Source of the DNA: Negativicutes bacterium
GTDB lineage: Bacteria > Bacillota_C > Negativicutes > Sporomusales_B > JARLHX01
Direction: 5' to 3'
Assembly (NCBI GenBank): GCA_031292035.1
Contig: JARLHX010000092.1
Span: forward strand, 196,135-260,134
Length of the DNA: 64,000 nucleotides
Shown here: positions 18,845 to 24,907 of the stretch, one piece after another
Layout of the letters: each line of letters starts with the position of its first letter
How positions within the stretch are numbered: the stretch's first letter is position 1
Translations under genes and position numbers: made by a program
Notes under the pieces: generated by a model
What the model was told of the DNA's origin: nothing
What the model saw: the letters and a program-made list of their open reading frames with translations, nothing else
Database searches by the model: none

Positions 18845-19323
18845 ATGAAATAGCTGAACACGTTGAGAAGCTCACCATCACGATGGAGTGCGTTGTACCT
18901 GATCATGATCCGAGAGTGGGCGAGTCGGCCATCTTCGACCACAGCGTCAAGCAACTGAAGGCTGATGGAAACTGGCGCTGCTACATCTGCGGCGCGACTG
19001 ACCACTTGGAGTCGCACCATTATAAGTGCGAGAAGAGCCGGGAGAACATCGTAGACTTCGATAAGTTGAAAGAGGAGCTGCTGAAGCACGATATTCTCGG
19101 TTACTCTAAGGCGATGGCCGATATCCCGCTAACCTCAGTCGATGACATCCGAAACCAGATGCCCTTGTGCATGCCGCACCATCGCGGCAAAGGCACAGGG
19201 GCGCATTTTTTGACAGAGGAAGATTGGATCGCGCAGAAGATCTGCCTGGCCAATCCGATACCGCAGGTAGGTGAGACAGAGGCCGAAGTAATGGCCAGAG
19301 TAAAGGAGGCAGAAAGAAAGTGA
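18841..19323 (+). CDS. HNH-type zinc protein (putative endonuclease)
   Basis: 160 residues, overlapping both neighbours by four bases. Metal-site pattern: C47-x2-C50 ('CYIC'), the HH pair at 59-60 ('LESHHY'), then C110-x2-H113-H114 ('LCMPHHRGKGTGAH'). This is an HNH/treble-clef arrangement as found in phage HNH endonucleases, which nick or cut DNA during packaging or replication. Its place within the lysis block is unusual but not unique. The N-terminal 40 residues are not recognisable. Confidence 0.68.
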   Translation: MNEIAEHVEKLTITMECVVPDHDPRVGESAIFDHSVKQLKADGNWRCYICGATDHLESHHYKCEKSRENIVDFDKLKEELLKHDILGYSKAMADIPLTSVDDIRNQMPLCMPHHRGKGTGAHFLTEEDWIAQKICLANPIPQVGETEAEVMARVKEAERK

Positions 19324-19721
19324 ACGAGCATTTTTGGGAGATGGCCCAGACGGCGGCCAGGGTTGCCGGTCCGCCAATCAAGCCAGAGTGGATTTACTCT
19401 CAGTGGTACCACGAGACTGGTGGATTTACTTCGCTTGATTCCGAGTATCACAACTACGGCGGACTGTGTCAGAAGCGTCCGAACAGCACTCCCCAGCCTG
19501 ACGGCGATGAGTATTACATCCAGTTCACCGATGACGACGCCTATTCCAATTATTTCGGCCATTATATCGATCTGTATGTCGATAATGGCATCCTGAACAG
19601 TCAGACGGTTGACGACTACATTACCGCACTCCACGACGGCGGGTACTTCACCGATAGCCTGGAAGCATATCTGGCCGATGTGAAGGGGATCATGGCCGAT
19701 AACTTCCCGGGGGTGGCGTAA
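19320..19721 (+). CDS. Endolysin, glucosaminidase-like
   Basis: 133 residues, GTG start overlapping the previous TGA. The segment 'WIYSQWYHETGGFTS' with E32, followed by 'HNYGGLCQ' and 'FGHYIDLYV', matches the peptidoglycan glucosaminidase (GH73-like) lysin family, where the Glu is the general acid. It is a bare catalytic domain with no cell-wall binding module and no signal peptide, so it needs a holin to reach the wall. Flanked by the candidate holin and a small helical protein. Confidence 0.72.
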   Translation: MNEHFWEMAQTAARVAGPPIKPEWIYSQWYHETGGFTSLDSEYHNYGGLCQKRPNSTPQPDGDEYYIQFTDDDAYSNYFGHYIDLYVDNGILNSQTVDDYITALHDGGYFTDSLEAYLADVKGIMADNFPGVA

Positions 19722-20194
19722 TGAATTTCGCCGCATTAGAAGAGCAGCTGCTACCCGAGATACGGCAACTGCTGGCATCGCCGGCTGTGCAACAAGACCT
19801 GGAGCAGGTCGCCCAGGCCGTCACATCTTATTTGGTTGAGATTATCGAGAAAGAAGTTTCCACCACTGGATTCTCTGCCCTGGTGGGCAAGATCATAAAT
19901 AAAATTAAGGAGTTGTTTGGAATGAAAAAACAGTATGCCGCTGACACTGGTGCAGGTGCGGGATCCGCTACCGGTACTATGGCGATGGACGTTACTCCGG
20001 CCGCCTCGGTACCTATACCTTCCTGGACAGATACCAGGACACAAGGTGAGCTCGAAATTTTGAGCGCAGGGATCAATGCTATGGCGAGTCATCAGTCTTG
20101 GCCGGCTGTGCGTGACTCCCTGATTCCGAGTCTCGTTTCGCTGTTGGTAAACTACGGCATCAACCTGGCAGTTTCAAAAGCGGCGAAGAAATAA
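19721..20194 (+). CDS. Hypothetical phage protein of the lysis block
   Basis: 157 residues, ATG within the previous stop. Two amphipathic helical regions (residues about 5-70 with 'LEQVAQAVTSYLVEIIEKE', and 120-155 with 'SLIPSLVSLLVNYGINLAVS') are joined by a Gly/Ala/Thr-rich linker. No clear transmembrane span or catalytic motif. The C-terminal hydrophobic helix could be membrane-associated, so a holin or antiholin role is possible. It is the last gene before a strong terminator. Confidence 0.5.
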   Translation: MNFAALEEQLLPEIRQLLASPAVQQDLEQVAQAVTSYLVEIIEKEVSTTGFSALVGKIINKIKELFGMKKQYAADTGAGAGSATGTMAMDVTPAASVPIPSWTDTRTQGELEILSAGINAMASHQSWPAVRDSLIPSLVSLLVNYGINLAVSKAAKK

Positions 20195-20199
20195 TCAGG

Positions 20200-20225
20200 G
20201 GGCGGCCGTAGCCGCCCTTCTTTTA
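20200..20225 (+). terminator. Rho-independent terminator after the late operon
   Basis: Stem GGGCGGC / GCCGCCC with a CGTA loop, followed by TTCTTTT. It lies six bases after the 20194 stop. The next ribosome site (GGAGG, 20227-20231) starts directly at its end, so read-through must supply the following two genes or they have a promoter not seen. Confidence 0.8.
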
Positions 20226-20239
20226 TGGAGGTGAAGGTA

Positions 20240-20731
20240 TTGGCAAAACTGCGGGTTTTCTTTGTTCGCTGTGATATTACTTCGCCGATTGATAACACTA
20301 TCGCGATAGTCTCGAAAGGCAAGTGGGTTCATACCGCTATCGAAATCATTGGTGGTACCTTGGAGGCTCTCGACGAACCCGGCGAAGATTTAAACGGCAA
20401 CCCGATTGAGTCAGGTGTGCGCCTGTCGCCTCTGGGCAAGTACGATGGGCGTGCCGATGTCTTGATTAAACTTATCGACGTTCCCGACCCAGACGGTAGC
20501 GAAGAAACCGCCCGGAACCTCATCGGGGTACCTTACGGCCATATCGACTGTGTTGAAGGCGGCCTGCACGATCAGACCGGGATCGAATTGCCCGACAACG
20601 GTTTGCTAACAGCTAACTGCAGTAAAACCGTCGTCCTGGTGCTTCGTGCAGGAAAGGTCGTGATTGATGGCGGAACGCCAGCGGGCGATATAACGCCCAT
20701 GGATTTATTAAAAGCGTTGGGAGGAGAGTAA
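20240..20731 (+). CDS. Permuted NlpC/P60 (papain-like) candidate protein
   Basis: 163 residues. I choose TTG 20240, eight bases after GGAGG; an ATG at 20225 overlaps the terminator and ribosome site. The layout suits circularly permuted papain-like enzymes (YiiX type): H31 in 'KWVHTAIEIIGG' early, 'RNLIGVPYGHIDCVEGG' in the middle, and C127 in 'LLTANCSKTVVLVL' opening a late helix. In that group the early His and late Cys form the active site; amide or ester bonds are the usual targets. A role in lysis or envelope alteration is inferred from position. Confidence 0.5.
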   Translation: MAKLRVFFVRCDITSPIDNTIAIVSKGKWVHTAIEIIGGTLEALDEPGEDLNGNPIESGVRLSPLGKYDGRADVLIKLIDVPDPDGSEETARNLIGVPYGHIDCVEGGLHDQTGIELPDNGLLTANCSKTVVLVLRAGKVVIDGGTPAGDITPMDLLKALGGE

Positions 20732-20732
20732 C

Positions 20733-21185
20733 ATGAAAAGCTCGTCTAAACTGATCGTTGCCCTGGTGCTGATCTTACTTATTATCTTCGCGTTCTTCAA
20801 CTGTAAGCATGTCGATCCGCCTGGGGTTGATCCGCCGCAGCCTGCGGTAACTGTTATCCCAGCAGTTGTTTCGCCATCGGTCGCCCCGCTGCTGGCCCAG
20901 GGAGCGGTAAAACCTGCGGCCTATGTTATAGTAGCTCCGGAGGCCACAGGGCCACCAGCAGTCACACAGGAGCCTATCCTGACGACGAAAACTGTACAGC
21001 TATTACGAATTGATTTTTCGGGCGTGTATGCACTGCCTGAGCAGCTTAATTTTAATTCTGTTTTGGAAGTGTATCATAACGGAAAGCCGGTCGATCGTGG
21101 CCGGATTGCGGTTGTCGAGAATGACAGGATTGACGTGTGGGACGCCAGGACCGGATCGCGAATAACGGCGCTGGTACAATATTAA
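20733..21185 (+). CDS. Membrane-anchored phage protein of the lysis region
   Basis: 150 residues. One N-terminal hydrophobic helix (residues 7-23, 'LIVALVLILLIIFAFFNC') anchors it; the Cys after it lacks a good lipobox, so lipidation is uncertain. A Pro/Val/Ala-rich linker follows, then a beta-rich domain of about 70 residues ('LLRIDFSGVYALPEQ', 'SVLEVYHNGKPVDRG'). The anchor plus Pro-rich linker recalls phage spanin-type or envelope accessory proteins, but I see no family match. It starts two bases after the previous stop and precedes a strong terminator. Confidence 0.5.
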   Translation: MKSSSKLIVALVLILLIIFAFFNCKHVDPPGVDPPQPAVTVIPAVVSPSVAPLLAQGAVKPAAYVIVAPEATGPPAVTQEPILTTKTVQLLRIDFSGVYALPEQLNFNSVLEVYHNGKPVDRGRIAVVENDRIDVWDARTGSRITALVQY

Positions 21186-21199
21186 TGTAAGAACAAGAA

Positions 21200-21231
21200 A
21201 AAAGCCCTCGGTCTTAGCCGGGGGCTTTTTG
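21200..21231 (+). terminator. Rho-independent terminator
   Basis: AAAAGCCCTCGG, short loop, then CCGGGGGCTTTTT. It follows the 21185 stop and is also five bases from the end of the leftward gene at 21236. It therefore probably serves both converging transcripts. Confidence 0.8.
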
Positions 21232-21235
21232 TGTC

Positions 21236-21529
21236 TTATATCTCTGTAATTTTGTAAACAGTCGTCTTTTTTCCGTTCACCAAAATTGAGTCGCCTTCCG
21301 AGAGTGCGTCTGCTAAAAATGAGATAGAACTAGGCGTAACGACAAATTCCGGAGAGATCGTTTCGATTACATATTTCGCTTCTCCGAATCTATAGACCGC
21401 GATTTTATGGTTATCAAGTTTTATCCACTTATCGTATAAACCGGTTGAAGTAATAAGACCGAAGGCTGAACACGATGATTGAAATAGTATAAGTGAGACA
21501 CAGATTAATAAGATAAGTTTCTTTTTCAT
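21236..21529 (-). CDS. Small putative lipoprotein on the opposite strand (moron candidate)
   Basis: 97 residues from ATG 21529, with GAGGGG seven bases upstream. A signal sequence of Lys residues and a hydrophobic core ends at 'LFQSSC', an imperfect lipobox. The mature part is small and beta-rich ('KWIKLDNHKIAVYRFGEAKYVI', read in two pieces). It is the only leftward gene in the visible prophage, with its own promoter, which is how lysogeny-expressed morons usually sit. A role at the cell surface of the lysogen is inference; I know no family. Confidence 0.6.
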   Translation of the reverse strand: MKKKLILLICVSLILFQSSCSAFGLITSTGLYDKWIKLDNHKIAVYRFGEAKYVIETISPEFVVTPSSISFLADALSEGDSILVNGKKTTVYKITEI

Positions 21530-21555
21530 CAAGAATCCCCTCGTTTTTTATTTTC

Positions 21556-21607
21556 AGAATACCACACTGGGAAAACTTGGACAAGTATTACCTGATTGTG
21601 ATAAAAT
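21556..21607. promoter_or_regulatory. Overlapping divergent promoters
   Basis: Leftward: TTGTCC (complement of 21579-21584), 17-base spacer, TATTCT (complement of 21556-21561), driving the lipoprotein. Rightward: TTGGAC (21577-21582), 19-base spacer, TAAAAT (21602-21607) with a TG two bases before it, driving the gene at 21631. The two -35 boxes overlap, so the promoters should compete or share a regulator. The rightward spacer is long and less certain. Confidence 0.5.
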
Positions 21608-21630
21608 ATGCATCAGATCGAGGTGATGAT

Positions 21631-21858
21631 ATGGTTCAAGGCCAACCAGTTAACCCCGAAGCAAAACTCGTGCCCTATAACACGAGGATTGATGCAGAAA
21701 CAAAAGAAATATTGAGGGCGCTGGTACGGATTCAAGAGTTGAGTGGCGGCCAAAGGGAACTGATCTCGAAGATGCTTAAAGCGTATGAGCAAAAGAACCC
21801 GGAGGATGTTGCTAAAGCCAGGAAAATTGCTAACCTGTTCAGCTCTCAACCTTTTTAA
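21631..21858 (+). CDS. Small basic protein, possible ribbon-helix-helix regulator
   Basis: 75 residues from ATG 21631 with GAGGTGAT at 21620-21627. The stretch 'LVPYNTRIDAETKEILRALV' looks like the strand and first helix of a ribbon-helix-helix DNA-binding protein ('R.d.e....L..l'), followed by a second helix 'GGQRELISKMLKAYEQK'. If so, it would bind DNA as a dimer and could control the divergent promoters just upstream. There is no direct evidence for the target. Confidence 0.5.
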   Translation: MVQGQPVNPEAKLVPYNTRIDAETKEILRALVRIQELSGGQRELISKMLKAYEQKNPEDVAKARKIANLFSSQPF

Positions 21859-21868
21859 AAATTGAGTC

Positions 21869-21890
21869 AAGTCCGAAAGGGCTTTTTTTA
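21869..21890 (+). terminator. Rho-independent terminator
   Basis: AAGTCC, GAAA tetraloop, GGGCTT, then a run of T. Six pairs including one G-T. It follows the small regulator gene at a distance of about ten bases. Confidence 0.65.
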
Positions 21891-21896
21891 ATTTTC

Positions 21897-21939
21897 AAAA
21901 GTAATACATCGTTTCTATCATTACTTTTTATGCTATACT
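21897..21939 (+). promoter_or_regulatory. Promoter with inverted repeat upstream of the 21967 gene
   Basis: AAAAGTAAT (21897-21905) and ATTACTTTT (21920-21928) form a perfect 9-bp inverted repeat spanning the -35 region. An extended -10, TGC-TATACT, lies at 21931-21939. The repeat looks like an operator; the right arm is T-rich, so it could alternatively terminate read-through. Confidence 0.5.
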
Positions 21940-21966
21940 AATAGAAAAATCCAGGAGATATTCTAC

Positions 21967-22179
21967 TTGATCTACTACAAGATGCTGCAACAGAAACCAG
22001 AGTCGTTTGAAGTTTTATGCAACGGGAAATATGTTGGGCTGCTATACTATTCATGGATAGATAATCTGGCAGGGAGAGAGCCGGTTAAAGGGTGGACTTT
22101 TGTTGGAAACGGGGAAACGTTTTACTTTACCAGGAAGAAAAAAGCCACTCGTTTCTTATCTCGAAAATTCAATGCCTAA
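21967..22179 (+). CDS. Small hypothetical prophage protein
   Basis: 70 residues, TTG start after AGGAGA. Tyr/Lys-rich with a beta pattern: 'SFEVLCNGKYVGLLYYSW' and 'TFVGNGETFYFTRKKKATRF'. No family recognised. It is the last prophage gene before the attachment junction and has its own promoter, so it may be expressed in the lysogen. Proteins this close to att sites are sometimes excision or regulatory factors, but nothing in the sequence proves that here. Confidence 0.5.
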   Translation: MIYYKMLQQKPESFEVLCNGKYVGLLYYSWIDNLAGREPVKGWTFVGNGETFYFTRKKKATRFLSRKFNA

Positions 22180-22300
22180 CATTTGCCTAACGGACATCAC
22201 CTAAATACAGGCAATTATCTTGGACATATAAGGACAATAACCCCAATAATGACGCGGGTCTTTCGGACATATGTACTAATGATATTTGTATTTTGGACAC
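22173..22300 (+). repeat. Repeated short boxes beside the attachment site (integrase arm-site candidates)
   Basis: Five GGACA boxes: 22192, 22222, 22232, 22265 and 22295, all in the same orientation, mostly as GGACAT or GGACAA. Before them TGCCTAAC occurs twice (22173-22180 and 22184-22191). They fill the otherwise gene-free stretch between the last prophage gene and the tRNA fragment. Spaced direct repeats next to att are typical binding sites for the arm-binding domain of a tyrosine integrase or its directionality factor. Confidence 0.5.
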
Positions 22301-22307
22301 CCTCTGA

Positions 22308-22366
22308 TAGACTTAAAATCTGCCGGCCGTAAGGTCGTACCGGTTCGATTCCGGTCCTTCGCACCA
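22308..22366 (+). other. Prophage attachment junction: 3' half of a tRNA-Leu(UAA)
   Basis: From the anticodon arm (AGA-CTTAAAA-TCT, anticodon TAA) through variable arm, T-arm (CCGGTTCGATTCCGG) and acceptor 3' strand (CCTTCGCACCA). No matching 5' half (GCGAAGG, D-arm) exists upstream; phage-like AT-rich sequence is there instead. This is what is left at one end when a phage integrates into the 3' part of a tRNA gene and restores the gene at the other end. The intact tRNA-Leu should lie left of this window. The prophage ends here. Confidence 0.8.
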
Positions 22367-22375
22367 GTGCCAATG

Positions 22376-22411
22376 ACAAGGGCTTTGAGATTTTTCTCGG
22401 AGCCCTTGTTT
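22376..22411 (+). terminator. Host terminator of the tRNA-Leu locus
   Basis: ACAAGGGCT / AGCCCTTGT, nine perfect pairs, with an inner GAGA / TCTC stem in the loop. It lies ten bases after the CCA of the tRNA fragment. The rest of 22410-22550 holds no gene that I can support. Confidence 0.7.
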
Positions 22412-22550
22412 ATTGCGTTTTCTGGGGGGCTTGGCTGCTGGGCGGCACCGTTATTTTTCAGGACGGTTTCGCGCTTGGCCGGGCGGGCAGGAATATGACT
22501 GGCGTCGTCGAAATTAGAAGCCAACGTATGCTGTGGAAGAGGGATAATGG

Positions 22551-23624
22551 GTGAAGCTTGTAGAAATTGAGCTCAAGTTGATCGATGAGGATATTGAACA
22601 ACCGCGAAAGCAGTTTGATAAGGTCTCGATTGAGGAACTGGCTGAGAGTATCCGTGAGGTCGGGCTGCTTAACCCGATCAAAGTCTATAAAGTAAAATAC
22701 GGCCGGTACAAAATCGTTTTCGGAAACCGGCGCTTCAAGGCGCTGAAGCTACTGGGCTTTCGGAAGATACCCTGTATATTATCCGACAATACCGATGAAC
22801 TGGATATTTATCTCGAACAGCTGACTGAGAACATCCAGCGGCGGGATTTTACCCCGATCGAGGAGGCCTTGGGGTTTGAGAAGCTCCTCGATGGGGACGG
22901 CAGATGGAAGGTATCGAAAAAATATCTGGCCAGCAAGCTCGGCAAGACGGAAAAACATATCACCAATAAGCTTGGATTGCTGGTGTTCGGGGAGGAAATC
23001 CGGAAAATCATCCATAGCGGCTCAGAGATCGCCGCCGGAAAGCTCTCCGAAGAGCAGGTTTTGCATTTAAAAGACGTTCCGGTAGAGTACCGGGATCAAC
23101 TGGCGATGAAGGTGGCTAAGGACGGGCGGAGCGCCAAGGATGTCAAGCGGATTGCTCAGCTGTTTATGAGCGCAGAAGCCGACCCTCGGCTGAAGGAAAA
23201 GTTTCTCAGGATGCCTTGTCATGAATTAATTGCCCTCAGTGTCGACGGCGAGCGACTCAAAGAACTGGAAAAGGCGGCCAACCCGCCTAAGGTCGAACCG
23301 CCCAAGGCGGCGGAATCGCCTGAGGCTGCCGAAGTGAAAGCGCCGAAGCCGGAGATAGAGGCTAGCCTGGACCTGAATCCTGGCGTGGGTGCTCCTGAAC
23401 CCGCGCCGCGGCAGAAATCCCAGCCGCAGGAAATCATCCAGCAGCAGCTTGGCAAAATCCCTGCCTTCCAACCCTTGGAGCCAGCAATCATCGCGACACT
23501 TTCCGCCATGTCGGGCGAGGAAAGACAGCGCTTGACCGGCTCTGTCGGGGCGGCCATCGCCACCCTTGAAAGTCAAGTCAAACAATGGACCGAGATAAAA
23601 GCGATTCTGGAAGCAGAGAAATGA
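22551..23624 (+). CDS. ParB/Spo0J-like nuclease-fold protein
   Basis: 357 residues, GTG start. Residues about 1-100 form the ParB CTPase/nuclease-like domain ('DIEQPRKQFDKVSIEELAES', 'GNRRFKALKLLGFRKIP', 'LTENIQRRDFTPIEEA'). Residues about 105-215 are the helix-turn-helix domain ('VSKKYLASKLGKTEKHITNK'). The C-terminus is Pro/Ala/Glu-rich and ends in a helix. No ParA partner is adjacent, so it is an orphan, possibly a Noc-like or regulatory ParB, or plasmid/phage-derived. It directly follows the tRNA-Leu locus, a common integration hot spot. Confidence 0.82.
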   Translation: MKLVEIELKLIDEDIEQPRKQFDKVSIEELAESIREVGLLNPIKVYKVKYGRYKIVFGNRRFKALKLLGFRKIPCILSDNTDELDIYLEQLTENIQRRDFTPIEEALGFEKLLDGDGRWKVSKKYLASKLGKTEKHITNKLGLLVFGEEIRKIIHSGSEIAAGKLSEEQVLHLKDVPVEYRDQLAMKVAKDGRSAKDVKRIAQLFMSAEADPRLKEKFLRMPCHELIALSVDGERLKELEKAANPPKVEPPKAAESPEAAEVKAPKPEIEASLDLNPGVGAPEPAPRQKSQPQEIIQQQLGKIPAFQPLEPAIIATLSAMSGEERQRLTGSVGAAIATLESQVKQWTEIKAILEAEK

Positions 23625-23671
23625 AATCCAGTTCATTGGTAACAGACGAAAATGAATGAGGTGAAGAGATC

Positions 23672-24163
23672 ATGGCGAGAAAACTGGTGGTTGCCTGTAT
23701 TTTTACAGCGCTGTTTCTGCTGAATGGATTGGTGTGTTATGCCGAAACTGGGGTGACTGTTGGCAAGACATTGCCGCAGTTTACGTTATCCGCGCTGGAT
23801 GGGCAGAGTGTGACTGTCGGCCCATCCGATCAGGTCACGGTCATCAATTTTTGGGCGACATGGTGTCCGCCCTGCCGGGGAGAAATGCCTGATTTAAATG
23901 CTTTCTACCTCCAGTATCAAGGCAAGGTGAATTTTTATGCCATCGACTTGCAGGAAGACTCCGGCAAAGTGAAGTCCTTTATGCAAAATAACGGCTATTC
24001 GATGCCGGTCTTGCTGGATACCGACGGCGAGATCGGAAACCTGTTTCATATCCAGGCCATTCCGACCACAATCATTGTTGATCGAAACGGCGTCATCCAG
24101 TTCGTCCAGAGGGGGGCAACCAATAGAGCCCAACTGGAAAACAGGGTGAATCAATTGCTATAG
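23672..24163 (+). CDS. TlpA/ResA-like thioredoxin
   Basis: 163 residues with a signal peptide or anchor (residues 1-25, ending 'VCYAE'). A thioredoxin fold follows with the active site 'FWATWCPPCRGEMPDL' and the cis-Pro region 'IQAIPTTIIVDRNG'. The CPPC pair and AhpC/TSA-like start ('LPQFTLSALDGQSV') mark the extracytoplasmic reducing TlpA/ResA group, involved in cytochrome c maturation or spore-related disulfide reduction (StoA type). No cytochrome genes are adjacent, so the substrate is unknown. A good terminator follows. Confidence 0.85.
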   Translation: MARKLVVACIFTALFLLNGLVCYAETGVTVGKTLPQFTLSALDGQSVTVGPSDQVTVINFWATWCPPCRGEMPDLNAFYLQYQGKVNFYAIDLQEDSGKVKSFMQNNGYSMPVLLDTDGEIGNLFHIQAIPTTIIVDRNGVIQFVQRGATNRAQLENRVNQLL

Positions 24164-24172
24164 ACCAGAGTC

Positions 24173-24203
24173 AAGACTCCGCAGTGATGCGGGGTCTTTT
24201 TAT
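24173..24203 (+). terminator. Rho-independent terminator after the thioredoxin gene
   Basis: AAGACTCCGCA / TGCGGGGTCTT with a GTGA loop and TTTT. The last Ts run into the -35 box of the next gene's promoter (TTGACA, 24204-24209). Confidence 0.85.
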
Positions 24204-24258
24204 TTGACAGGATGGTAAAAACAGTGCTAAATTATAATTAACATCGTTGGCAGCGATA
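24204..24258 (+). promoter_or_regulatory. Promoter and operator-like box before the MerR-like gene
   Basis: TTGACA (24204-24209), 18 bases, TAAATT (24228-24233) with a preceding TGC. Just downstream, TGGCAGCGATA (24248-24258) is repeated exactly at 24776-24786 after the gene. An operator a few bases past the start of transcription would suit autorepression by the encoded HTH protein. Confidence 0.5.
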
Positions 24259-24286
24259 ATAATTGATAAAATGAGGGTGGATAGCC

Positions 24287-24739
24287 ATGTTTCTGCAAGA
24301 GGTGCTGGCTGAGCTGGAAGGAAAATTCAATATTAAAATGGCGCAGAGCACCCTACGCAATTATCAGAACGATGGTCTGATCTCCCCGGCAAAGAGGACC
24401 TCGCTGGGGCGATGGAAGGGGACGGTGACTGAGTACCCTGACGACATTATTCCCGAGGTGTATGCGGCGTATATGCTGCAAAACGGAGCCATCACGACAA
24501 AGCCGGATATGATCAAAGCCGCAAGAAAGCTGATTTACGCCGTCGAAAATCAATTGCCTGAGGCCGCACTGCCTGAGGGGCTGAGCCGGATGCTGGAGAT
24601 GGTCTGCATTATCTGGCTTTATTACCGGGAGCTGGCGCTGACAGGCAAAGAGACAGCGGCAGAGATCACGGTTGATAAAAAGGGCAATGTCGGTGTCGCC
24701 TTTTTGGATCTGGAAACCAAGGAAAGGTACTCTTATTAG
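24287..24739 (+). CDS. Small MerR-like HTH protein
   Basis: 150 residues. Residues about 1-55 resemble a MerR-type winged helix: 'MAQSTLRNYQNDGLISPAKR' (recognition of 'LR.Y...GL..P.R'), then a wing-like 'LGRWKGTVTEYPDDIIPEV'. Residues 55-150 are helical with no metal or thiol motif. Ligand unknown. I would expect a local repressor acting on the repeated TGGCAGCGATA boxes on either side of the gene. The gene is monocistronic between two terminators. Confidence 0.55.
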   Translation: MFLQEVLAELEGKFNIKMAQSTLRNYQNDGLISPAKRTSLGRWKGTVTEYPDDIIPEVYAAYMLQNGAITTKPDMIKAARKLIYAVENQLPEAALPEGLSRMLEMVCIIWLYYRELALTGKETAAEITVDKKGNVGVAFLDLETKERYSY

Positions 24740-24775
24740 TAGGCAGATAAAGATGATTTTAATAACAAACAACAC

Positions 24776-24790
24776 TGGCAGCGATATAAT
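24776..24790 (+). repeat. Second copy of the operator-like box, overlapping a TATAAT
   Basis: TGGCAGCGATA (24776-24786) runs into TATAAT (24785-24790). Both copies of the box are preceded by AACA and followed by an AT-rich TAAT stretch. No gene follows on the plus strand before the terminator at 24825, so this copy may control a short RNA. Confidence 0.45.
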
Positions 24791-24824
24791 ATATTAAATT
24801 TGGTGGTTACATCCCCAAAAGAAT

Positions 24825-24854
24825 GCCTCCGGCGGCCAACGTCGGAGGCTTTTG
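24825..24854 (+). terminator. Terminator between converging genes
   Basis: GCCTCCG / CGGAGGC with an eleven-base loop and TTTTGCG. It separates the rightward HTH gene from the leftward LuxR regulator. Confidence 0.75.
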
Positions 24855-24907
24855 CGTTATTTTGATTCTTGGAGTCACTCAATAAAAACGGAATACATGC
24901 TAGAGTT

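Noticed and set aside
1..22180. Integrase, terminase, repressor or replication genes of the prophage
   Set aside because: Searched by reading all phage genes; none is present, so they must lie left of the window.
22260..22366. Complete tRNA-Leu gene
   Set aside because: Acceptor 5' strand, D-arm and first part of the anticodon arm are absent; only the 3' half is present.
22276..22524. 82-codon leftward frame across the tRNA fragment
   Set aside because: Its translation over the tRNA sequence is the well-known artefact of reading a tRNA-Leu backwards.
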